11,181 bases of DNA from Lachnospiraceae bacterium UBA1760 (GTDB lineage: Bacteria; Bacillota; Clostridia; Lachnospirales; Lachnospiraceae): contig DCHE01000008.1 in NCBI GenBank assembly GCA_002314775.1, positions 1 through 11,181 of the forward strand, read 5' to 3'. This document shows positions 5,647-11,181 of the stretch, piece after piece (the stretch's first letter is position 1; the number at the start of each line of letters is the position of its first letter). A model generated the notes under the pieces. The model saw nothing but the letters and a program-made list of their open reading frames with translations. It was not told where the DNA came from and did not search any database. Both the position numbers and the translations under genes were made by a program.

Positions 5647-6322
5647 ATACACGTTTAAAGATATAGTTGTAAAATTTAATAATATTGCCGATTGCAATAG
5701 CCGCGATAATACTGCCTTCTCTCACGCCCTCAAGTCTTCCGAGGAAGATAAGGCAGAGAACTGCGGATGCAGCAATGTAGAAAATGTCGAAGAATATCTT
5801 GACATTCTCATAGCTTTTATCTATTACTTTGGCGATGGCTCTGTTCATGGCCTCGCCAGGAAGCATGGCAACATTTCCCTTAAGCTGGACCCAGATGCCG
5901 AAGGCAAGGATTATGCAGCCAAGAATCATGAAAAGAAACTGCATAGGGTAGGTAGTAACTTCAATTCCCCTTATCAGGTAGCAGGAGAAGTTAGTCAGAT
6001 AACCGTATACAAAGGCGAGAATTGTCTGGATGATAATCTCAAGCTTATTACAGCCTCCCTTAAGCAGGATAACCTGAATTGTAATCTGGATTACACTCAG
6101 AAGATTCAGCCAGCCACCAAAGGTCAGTATACTGCTGAGAAGAGATACTGTATAAGGAAGGGATGCAACCGGGGAGGTTCCAAGGCCGGCCTTTGTGGAA
6201 AATGCAACACCCATGGATGCTATGAAAAGTCCGACAAGAAACAGAAGGTATCTGCTTATAATACTTTTCTTGTCTGAAGATATTTTATCAACAACCTGCT
6301 TATTCTCGTTAGTCTTAGTCAT
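5618..6322 (-). CDS. YczE/YitT-like multi-pass membrane protein
   Basis: This protein (234 residues from the ATG at 6322) fits the YczE/YyaS/YitT-like family of integral membrane proteins of unknown function. The family sign is the first membrane helix running into VAFSTKAGLGTSP (about 39-51), plus the conserved loop MLPGEAMNRAIA (153-164). Five or six hydrophobic segments are visible, near 23-43, 57-86, 95-117, 125-146, 175-195 and perhaps 204-214. The C-terminus is basic (KKKQGD). The frame also allows a GTG at 6358, but that start lies inside a hairpin with no ribosome site, whereas AAGTGAG precedes ATG 6322 at a normal distance. It is transcribed against the HAD gene and overlaps it by 29 bases at the 3' ends. 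The transported substrate, if any, is unknown. Confidence 0.85.
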   Translation of the reverse strand: MTKTNENKQVVDKISSDKKSIISRYLLFLVGLFIASMGVAFSTKAGLGTSPVASLPYTVSLLSSILTFGGWLNLLSVIQITIQVILLKGGCNKLEIIIQTILAFVYGYLTNFSCYLIRGIEVTTYPMQFLFMILGCIILAFGIWVQLKGNVAMLPGEAMNRAIAKVIDKSYENVKIFFDIFYIAASAVLCLIFLGRLEGVREGSIIAAIAIGNIIKFYNYIFKRVFTGKKKQGD

Positions 6323-6344
6323 AAAGTAACTCACTTTCTTAAAA

Positions 6345-6378
6345 CTCGCAAATTGCACCGCTTTTTGCGAGCTTTTTT
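6345..6378. terminator. Hairpin with T-tract at the head of the YczE-like gene
   Basis: CTCGCAAA (6345-6352) pairs with TTTGCGAG (6364-6371) around an 11-base loop, followed on the plus strand by C and six Ts. Read in the plus direction it is a fair intrinsic terminator that would stop transcripts running from the HAD gene antisense through the membrane gene. Read in the minus direction it lies in the untranslated leader of the membrane gene and is followed by only four Ts, so it might also act as a weak attenuator there. Confidence 0.6.
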
Positions 6379-6393
6379 AATTCTGTAAGCTTC

Positions 6394-6423
6394 AGTATAT
6401 CATAGCTGTAAAGTATTTTCCAA
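6394..6423 (-). promoter_or_regulatory. Promoter of the YczE-like gene
   Basis: On the minus strand, TTGGAA (6418-6423) and TATACT (6394-6399) are 18 bases apart, with TG-A directly before the -10 (an extended -10). The start point would be near 6387, about 65 bases before ATG 6322, so the 6345-6371 hairpin would be in the leader. Confidence 0.55.
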
Positions 6424-6619
6424 ATAGGAAATCCCATATGGCAAATTCAACAAAAATATTTGGTGTATTTTACCAATGCTCAAGAAATAATTAATTGAAT
6501 TATCTAAAATAATAAAAAAACTTACACAAATACCCATTGAAGGTTTCAAAAAAGCATCTAAAACCATAAAAGAACTCCATTGTTTCTATATAGAAAAAAC
6601 AGACTACACTTTGGGGTAG
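6424..6619. other. AT-rich non-coding region between divergent genes
   Basis: About 330 bases (6359-6690) lie between the divergent membrane-protein and LuxR-type genes, and I see no gene in them. Symmetric sites include CCATATGG (6434-6441), TTGGT/ACCAA (6460-6476), the 14-bp palindrome at 6583-6596 and ACTAC/GTAGT (6603-6620). The rest is A/T-rich with long A-runs that could bend the DNA. The length and symmetry suggest regulator binding, possibly self-control by the LuxR-type protein; this is inference. Confidence 0.4.
6583..6596. promoter_or_regulatory. 14-bp perfect palindrome (candidate operator)
   Basis: TTTCTATATAGAAA is a perfect palindrome located 24 bases upstream of the -35 box proposed for the LuxR-type gene. 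Position and symmetry suit a dimeric activator or repressor. In such AT-rich DNA a 14-bp palindrome could also be chance. Confidence 0.35.
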
Positions 6620-6648
6620 TTCCATTTTCAAAAAACGTGTGATATTAT
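6620..6648 (+). promoter_or_regulatory. Possible promoter of the LuxR-type regulator gene
   Basis: TG-A-TATTAT (6640-6648) is a good extended -10 box. The -35 placed 17 bases upstream, TTCCAT (6620-6625), is poor, which would fit a promoter needing an activator. The leader would be about 35 bases, ending in AAAAGGGGGG (6675-6684) before the ATG. Confidence 0.4.
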
Positions 6649-6690
6649 CTGATTTAATATGTAAAACTATGGTTAAAAGGGGGGAAACCG

Positions 6691-9099
6691 ATGCGTATTA
6701 GTGAGAGAAAAAGATTAGCATCCTTTGATATTGATCACTATGTGTGCTCAGAGAGAGCAGCACTTAAGTGGAAGAGCGCAAGGGACACAAGGAAAACGCT
6801 TTATATCTATGGAATGTCTGGTTATGGAAAGACCAGTCTTATCAATTTCATGGTCAGTGACCAGGAGGTTATTTATGTATCGGCAGATACCTTTGAGCCG
6901 GAAGACCTAGAGCTTGAAGATGAGACTGAGAATATTACAGTCATTGTTGATGACCTGGACAAGCTGGTTCGAAATCCGTTTTTTGAGGAGAATAAGAGAA
7001 GAATCAACGAGCTTGCAAGCTTTGAAAATGTATGGCTTGTTTTAGCTGGAAGAAGCGAGGTCCCTGGATGGCTAATGCCGGGATACTTTACTTACAACTT
7101 TATTTTAATAGATGAAAATGACTTAGGTTTTGATAGAAGAGAAGCTGAGAGATATTTAGAAAGCTGGGACGTGGAGCTCTCTGAGGATGACATGGACGAT
7201 GTCGAGAAGAAGAGCTTGAGATATCCTCTCCTTTGCAAGATATTTGCCATGCACCTAAAAAATGGTGAAGAGATAGATGACGAAATGTTTGAGACTGCAA
7301 AGTGTGAGCTGTGGGACTATGCCTGGGAGCATGTTTACTCTGAGTGGCCTATTGAGATATCAGATGCGGCACTTAAGCTTTCGGCAATTGAGGAGTTTGA
7401 TTCTGAGCTTGCCAGAATGATAGTGGGTGAGGCAGAGATTGAGAATCTTCTTAAGAAGATAAAAGAAATTGGAAATATATTGTTCATCCGAAGAGCGAAC
7501 GGAAAGAATTCCTACTGTATAAGGCCGATGGTAAGAGAGTCCCTCAAGTATCATATGGCAGGCAGGATGTCCAAGGACAATATAAACAGGCTGTATTTTA
7601 ATATCGGTTATTATTATGAGATGAATGACGAACTGATAAAGGCCATAAAATACTACGATGAAATCGGCGATATGCACCAGATGGCTCAGGTGTTGGTTAA
7701 AAACTCAAGAAAGAATCCGCAGACTGCAAATTATCATGAATTAAGACGATATTACCTAAGGCTTCCATATGATATTGTAGTAGATAATCCAGAGCTCATG
7801 AACGGACTATGTATGCTGCAGTCACTTATCATGAATGTGGAGGAAAGTGAAAAGTGGTACACTGAGCTTGAAAATTATGTGAGCATTCATCAGGGTTCTG
7901 AGAGGCGACTTGCAAAAAAGCTTCTGTTTTTACTGGACATTACACTTCCGCACAGAGGAAATATAAATCTTATTGATATATTGAAGAATGCATTTACACT
8001 TGTTTCAGCAAGAAAGCTGATTATGCCGGATATGGCCGTTACAAGCGGACTGCCATCACAGATGAACGGAGGAAAGGATTTCTGTTCCTGGTCAAAAAAG
8101 GACAGAGAGCTTGCAAAAACAATCGGAAAGATTCTAAGCAAGGTTCTTGGAAGATTTGGAAATGCACTCATCAATCTGGCACTTGCAGAGAGCTTCTTTG
8201 AAAAGGGCGAGGATAACTTCGAGGTTATGTCTCTTATTGCAAATGGCAGAATGCAGGCTGATGCGGTGGATAATATTGATCAGATTTTTGTTGCTGACGG
8301 AATCCTTGCCTGGGTTTACATAATTATGGAAAAGCCTTATGAAGCCTATGAGATTATGCTTAATCTGAAAAAGAAGTGCAGCAGCATAAGCGATGAGAGA
8401 ATCAAGAGAAACATAGATACATTTATTATTAGAATAGGACTTTATATAGGTAAGATTAAGGAAGCAAACGAGTGGGCAAGATATGCCTCGGACGAGAACA
8501 AGGAATTCATAACCTACGACAGATTTCATTACCTTACCAAGGTTAGAATATACATCATGAATGGCAGATACGAGGCAGCAGTCTCACTTTTACAGAAGCT
8601 GCTTTATTATGCGGATGTAATGAAGAGAACCTACATCAAGATAGAGAGCCTCATGCTACTTTCTGTGGTTCAGTATAAGATGAAAAATGATTCCTATATG
8701 GAGACCTTTGGCGAGTGTATGGAGCTTGCTAAGGAATACCAGTTTGTTAGAATTCTGTCGAGAGACGGAGCACTCATAAAACCACTTTTGGATAGGTATA
8801 AAGGTGATGAAACCGATGAGGACAAGGCTTATCTTAAGGCTGTAAAGAGCGAGGTTAAGCGAATGGCGGAGGTGTATCCGGGATACCTCAAATATGTTGA
8901 CGATGCATTGTCGATAAATGATAATGCACTATTAATTTTGAAACTTCAGGCCGAAGGGGCGTCAAATACAGATATTGCAGAAAAGCTTGGAATCAATCTG
9001 AACACTGTAAAATATCATAATAAGGCGACCTACAAGAAGCTTGGTGTTAAGGATAAGACCTCAGCAGTCACAGAGGCAAGAAAAAGAGGACTTATCTGA
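6691..9099 (+). CDS. MalT-like (LAL) ATPase/TPR regulator with LuxR HTH
   Basis: This 802-residue protein is a large transcription activator of the MalT/LAL type. Residues 35-130 hold the STAND-type ATPase core: Walker A GMSGYGKTS (41-49), Walker B ITVIVDDLD (82-90) and a sensor strand VWLVLAGRSEVPGWL (114-128), as in MalT relatives. The middle (about 300-700) is helical with TPR-like pairs such as YYEMNDELIKAIKYYDEIGD. The C-terminus is a LuxR-type helix-turn-helix (about 740-802): NTDIAEKLGINLNTVKYH, then KLGVKDKTSAV. In MalT such proteins bind an inducer and ATP, form oligomers and activate transcription. The inducer here is unknown. The ATG follows a strong AAAAGGGGGG site. The next gene, a secreted surface protein 203 bases downstream on the same strand, is a plausible target. 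The length is slightly below MalT (about 900), and all key motifs are intact. Confidence 0.88.
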   Translation: MRISERKRLASFDIDHYVCSERAALKWKSARDTRKTLYIYGMSGYGKTSLINFMVSDQEVIYVSADTFEPEDLELEDETENITVIVDDLDKLVRNPFFEENKRRINELASFENVWLVLAGRSEVPGWLMPGYFTYNFILIDENDLGFDRREAERYLESWDVELSEDDMDDVEKKSLRYPLLCKIFAMHLKNGEEIDDEMFETAKCELWDYAWEHVYSEWPIEISDAALKLSAIEEFDSELARMIVGEAEIENLLKKIKEIGNILFIRRANGKNSYCIRPMVRESLKYHMAGRMSKDNINRLYFNIGYYYEMNDELIKAIKYYDEIGDMHQMAQVLVKNSRKNPQTANYHELRRYYLRLPYDIVVDNPELMNGLCMLQSLIMNVEESEKWYTELENYVSIHQGSERRLAKKLLFLLDITLPHRGNINLIDILKNAFTLVSARKLIMPDMAVTSGLPSQMNGGKDFCSWSKKDRELAKTIGKILSKVLGRFGNALINLALAESFFEKGEDNFEVMSLIANGRMQADAVDNIDQIFVADGILAWVYIIMEKPYEAYEIMLNLKKKCSSISDERIKRNIDTFIIRIGLYIGKIKEANEWARYASDENKEFITYDRFHYLTKVRIYIMNGRYEAAVSLLQKLLYYADVMKRTYIKIESLMLLSVVQYKMKNDSYMETFGECMELAKEYQFVRILSRDGALIKPLLDRYKGDETDEDKAYLKAVKSEVKRMAEVYPGYLKYVDDALSINDNALLILKLQAEGASNTDIAEKLGINLNTVKYHNKATYKKLGVKDKTSAVTEARKRGLI

Positions 9100-9127
9100 T
9101 ATGTAACTAGTTGACTGCTTCTCCAGG

Positions 9128-9165
9128 TAATTACTAAGTGGTAAGTACCGACTGCTTAGCAATTA
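9128..9165 (+). terminator. Imperfect hairpin after the LuxR-type gene
   Basis: TAATTACTAAG (9128-9138) faces CTTAGCAATTA (9155-9165) with one A/C mismatch, and GGT-AAGT-ACC can fold inside it. It lies 28 bases after the stop codon. It is followed by TTTGG, not a true T-tract, so it would be a weak or leaky terminator. Two other repeats overlap it: GACTGCTT at 9113-9120 and 9150-9157, and GGTAATTAC/GGTAAGTAC at 9126 and 9140. No convincing separate promoter for the surface-protein gene is seen here. Confidence 0.4.
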
Positions 9166-9183
9166 TTTGGAGGAGGAACCATC

Positions 9184-9198
9184 ATGACGAAGTCATGA
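9184..9198 (+). CDS. Candidate leader peptide MTKS
   Basis: A four-codon frame, MTKS then TGA, starts 7 bases after GGAGGAGG (9169-9176), an ideal ribosome site. It lies wholly in the first hairpin of the leader, and the site itself is part of the first GGAGGAACCA copy. Its stop overlaps the next start as ATGA. It is very short, so only the ribosome site and the coupling support it. Confidence 0.35.
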   Translation: MTKS

Positions 9199-9242
9199 TT
9201 ATGCATGGTTCCTCCGACCTGTCGCAGAAGGGACCCGCGTAA
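9195..9242 (+). CDS. Candidate coupled leader peptide of 15 residues
   Basis: A 15-codon frame, MIMHGSSDLSQKGPA then TAA, begins in the ATGA overlap with the MTKS frame and so could be translated by coupling. A ribosome reading it would unwind TGGTTCCTCC (9206-9215), and its stop lies in the GTAA loop of the second hairpin. That arrangement could tie translation of the leader to the choice between the two RNA folds. No amino-acid run pointing to a specific attenuating signal is visible. It may be chance. Confidence 0.3.
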   Translation: MIMHGSSDLSQKGPA

Positions 9243-9302
9243 GCGGGAGTTGGCTGCGACTTACATATTAGGAGGAACCAAAATAACAGGGAGGAAAAGC
9301 TT

Positions 9303-11181
9303 ATGAGACGAAGACTCATCAAGAAGGCAGCGGCATTTACTGTAAGTGCTGCCATGGTCATAAGTCTGCTTCCTGGCTCCGGCATTTCCTATGTAAATGC
9401 TGCAGAGCTTGGGGAGGAAGAGACGACCATCGAAGAAGCGTCTGAAGAAGAAAACGGTAATGCCGTGGAAGAGACTTCAGAAGCTGAGAGCTCGAAAGAG
9501 GAAGCTGCAACCAAAGCAGAGGAAACAGAAGCAGTTTCTGAAGCGGAAGGTTCAGAGTCCGAGAAGGAAGAGCCAGAAAAAGAAGAATCAGAAAAAGAAG
9601 AATCAGAAAAAGAGGAAACCGAAGAAGCAGCTTCTGAGACAGAAGAAGCATCAGAGGAAACCGAAGAAATCACAGATGAAACACTTGTGGTTAAGGAAGC
9701 TCTAAGCTTACCAGAGGATATTGCTAAACAGGAAATTTTCTTTGGTAATGACGAGAGCCAAATTGTATTTCCAGACTCAATTGATGTGAAGGTTGAGAAA
9801 ATGGAGACAGTAGCTACTGTTTCAGAGGAAGGCGAGGTTATCAGCGAGGAGGAGACTGTTAAATCAGTTGAGACCGTAACTATCGAGGAGGTCGAGTGGA
9901 AGCTTGACACTGAAAAGAGTGCTTCAAAGAGCCTTGATACAAGCGAGGATAACAACGCAGCAGTTTATTACTACACACCAGTTATTTCAGTAGATGAAAT
10001 AGACGGAGTATCCCTTGAAATTGACGATGATGCAGAACTCGAGGAGATTGAAGTAATAGTAAGAGCTGACAATGGTATGGAGGGCTACGGTACTGCAGCA
10101 AATCCATACATTATTACAAACGCTACTGAATTTGGAAAAATAAACGAGGTTCCATACGCATACTATAAGATTGGCGATTCTGTAACAGAAATCACCTACA
10201 AGGGTACTATTGATACCTTCAGTGGTGTGTTAGATGGAAACGGAAAGACAGTTAAGGGCAGAACAATTGAGGTTTATGGAACTGCAGCAGAAAGCAAGCC
10301 ACAACCGATGTTTAATAATATCGAGGAAGATGGTGTAATTAAGAACTTAACCATATCAGACATCTATCTTCATGCCCTTCCTCATACCAGATACTATTCT
10401 GGAAAGGGCGACTCAAGACATGACTATGGATTATTTGTCACTTACAATGCGGGTATCATCGACAACGTGACCTTCAAAAACCTTAAGCTCTTTGAGGACC
10501 CATTTAGTGGATCAATGATACGTGATGATTATCCATATAATTTTTCACTTATCTGCTACCAGAATGCAGGAAGTATTAGAAACTGTACAGTTAGCGGAGC
10601 TGATATCACCTTTAATCCTACAAATGGATTATGTAGCTTTGGTTTACTGTGCTACCAGAATGAATGTGAAATATCAAATACAGTAATAACAGGCACAACA
10701 GTAAGCTTTGTTGATTATTATACCTATGAGGATATCGATACTACTAATATAAATGAGGGTGAGGCTGCATTTTCCATGAGAGGCTTCTCTATGTGTACCT
10801 ACAAGAACCTTGGAACAATCAGCAATGTTTACAGCTCACTTACCAATAACTGTAGAACCTCTATGTATACTGGAACTTATAACACAGAGAAGCTGCCATA
10901 CATTATTGGAAAATATACTGATGAGACCGATTATTCAGCAGTCTGCTCTAACAATTACGGAACAATGAAGAACTGCACAAAGAAGATTGTAAATGGTCCA
11001 TACGATGACATTTTCACAATTGAAGGTGTAGAAGGAAATGGTACAACCTCGGGAAGTAATTTCAATGCTTCAACCTTCAATAACGGAATTGAAGCAGGCA
11101 CAGAAGGTATAACAAGAACCGCTGAGGAAGTATTAAGCAGTATAAGCAATACAGTAAATAAAAACGAAAACACCTTAAGAC
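9303..11181 (+). CDS. Large secreted acidic GLUG-like beta-helix surface protein (partial)
   Basis: The frame stays open for 626 codons to the right edge, so the C-terminus, including any cell-wall anchor, is missing. AGGGAGG (9288-9294) lies 8 bases before the ATG. Residues 1-33 are a signal peptide: MRRRLIKK, a hydrophobic core FTVSAAMVISLLPG, and cleavage after VNA. Residues 35-130 are mostly Glu with Ser, Thr, Lys and Ala, including four EKEE(P/S/T) units. From about 260 it shows features of GLUG/pectate-lyase-fold surface proteins: GTAANPYIITNATEF (263-277), FSGVLDGNGKTVKG (306-319), IKNLTI (346-351), then repeated 'G-x-I-x-N-x-T' rungs such as IIDNVTF, SIRNCTV and TISNVYS. This suggests an extended beta-helix adhesin or glycan-binding protein. 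It lies downstream of the MalT-like regulator and the structured leader, either of which may control it. The ligand is unknown. Confidence 0.85.
   Translation, partial: MRRRLIKKAAAFTVSAAMVISLLPGSGISYVNAAELGEEETTIEEASEEENGNAVEETSEAESSKEEAATKAEETEAVSEAEGSESEKEEPEKEESEKEESEKEETEEAASETEEASEETEEITDETLVVKEALSLPEDIAKQEIFFGNDESQIVFPDSIDVKVEKMETVATVSEEGEVISEEETVKSVETVTIEEVEWKLDTEKSASKSLDTSEDNNAAVYYYTPVISVDEIDGVSLEIDDDAELEEIEVIVRADNGMEGYGTAANPYIITNATEFGKINEVPYAYYKIGDSVTEITYKGTIDTFSGVLDGNGKTVKGRTIEVYGTAAESKPQPMFNNIEEDGVIKNLTISDIYLHALPHTRYYSGKGDSRHDYGLFVTYNAGIIDNVTFKNLKLFEDPFSGSMIRDDYPYNFSLICYQNAGSIRNCTVSGADITFNPTNGLCSFGLLCYQNECEISNTVITGTTVSFVDYYTYEDIDTTNINEGEAAFSMRGFSMCTYKNLGTISNVYSSLTNNCRTSMYTGTYNTEKLPYIIGKYTDETDYSAVCSNNYGTMKNCTKKIVNGPYDDIFTIEGVEGNGTTSGSNFNASTFNNGIEAGTEGITRTAEEVLSSISNTVNKNENTLR
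9561..9620 (+). repeat. Four 15-bp tandem units in the acidic region
   Basis: Four 15-bp units encode E-K-E-E-P/S/T (residues 87-106). The middle two, GAAAAAGAAGAATCA at 9576-9590 and 9591-9605, are identical, and the flanking units differ at a few bases. Units are multiples of three, so slippage would change length without breaking the frame. It likely forms a flexible, charged spacer just outside the cell. Confidence 0.85.

Larger units (their letters stand above)
9171..9280 (+). ncRNA. Candidate cis-regulatory RNA switch upstream of the surface-protein gene
   Basis: GGAGGAACCA occurs at 9172-9181 and again at 9271-9280, and its exact complement TGGTTCCTCC lies between them at 9206-9215. 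The middle strand can therefore pair with either copy, but not both. State 1 is a hairpin (9172-9182 with 9205-9215) capped by a perfect inner stem ATCATGAC-GAA-GTCATGAT (9181-9199). State 2 closes around a separate stem, GTCGCAG/CTGCGAC (9221-9227, 9254-9260), whose inside holds AAGGGA facing AGTTGG and a CCCGC-GTAA-GCGGG hairpin with a GNRA-type loop. The second copy lies just before the AGGGAGG ribosome site (9288-9294) of the surface-protein gene. Shared-strand switching of this sort is typical of riboswitches and attenuators. I do not recognise a named class. Confidence 0.55.

Noticed and set aside
5552..6277. A 241-codon open frame on the plus strand opposite the YczE-like gene
   Set aside because: It lies almost wholly antisense to a gene with clear membrane-family motifs, has no ribosome site and shows no recognisable domain. 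It is a shadow frame.
9111..9140. TTGACT at 9111 as the -35 box of a surface-protein promoter
   Set aside because: No acceptable -10 box lies 16-18 bases downstream; the nearest candidates (TACTAA at 15, TAAGTG at 18) are poor.
9206..9280. A phase-variable invertible segment between TGGTTCCTCC and GGAGGAACCA
   Set aside because: The enclosed 54 bases hold no promoter, no recombinase gene is nearby, and an RNA pairing role explains all three copies better.
9397..9705. A 102-codon Lys/Arg-rich plus-strand frame
   Set aside because: It is an out-of-frame reading of the Glu-rich repeats of the surface-protein gene, with no ribosome site.
9389..9955. A 188-codon serine-rich minus-strand frame
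   Set aside because: It is the antisense of the acidic region of the surface-protein gene, with the same codon-complement artefact.

Overview
The window looks like chromosomal DNA from an anaerobic, low-GC Firmicute, most likely a Lachnospiraceae member of the Butyrivibrio/Pseudobutyrivibrio/Roseburia kind. The reasons are strong AAGGAGG-type ribosome sites before most genes, lysine- and glutamate-rich proteins, a DUF1700 (HAAS)/DUF4097 gene pair, a YczE/YitT-like membrane protein, a MalT-like LuxR regulator and a secreted GLUG-like surface protein. This placement rests on family knowledge, not on a search. No rRNA, tRNA, CRISPR array, transposase or integrase was seen.

Left block (1-3056): a forward operon. 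It holds the last codons of an upstream gene, a 615-residue protein whose C-terminal third carries the R / STS / ExE signature of a mono-ADP-ribosyltransferase behind a very acidic repeat region, a two-part GNAT acetyltransferase, and a 62-residue five-cysteine protein. It closes at a textbook intrinsic terminator (3026-3056).

Middle block (3057-4989): a GC-rich run of small hairpins, then a good sigma-A-type promoter whose -35 box lies inside a dyad, then the DUF1700/HAAS membrane protein and the DUF4097 envelope protein. This pair normally works in envelope stress or membrane organisation. The PadR regulator often found with it is absent here. A 15-bp perfect inverted repeat separates this pair from the next gene.

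Convergent pair (5029-6378): a HAD phosphatase (+) and a YczE/YitT-like membrane protein (-) overlap tail-to-tail by 29 bp. A hairpin with T-tracts lies at the head of the minus-strand gene.

Right block (6379-11181): an AT-rich regulatory region, a large MalT-like ATPase/TPR/LuxR-HTH regulator, a highly structured leader, and the first 626 codons of a large secreted acidic beta-helix surface protein that runs off the window. The leader (about 9128-9302) is the most unusual non-coding part. One 10-base strand can pair with either an upstream or a downstream copy of the same sequence, and two tiny ATGA-coupled reading frames run through it. It looks like a cis-regulatory RNA switch for the surface protein, and I do not recognise it as a named class.
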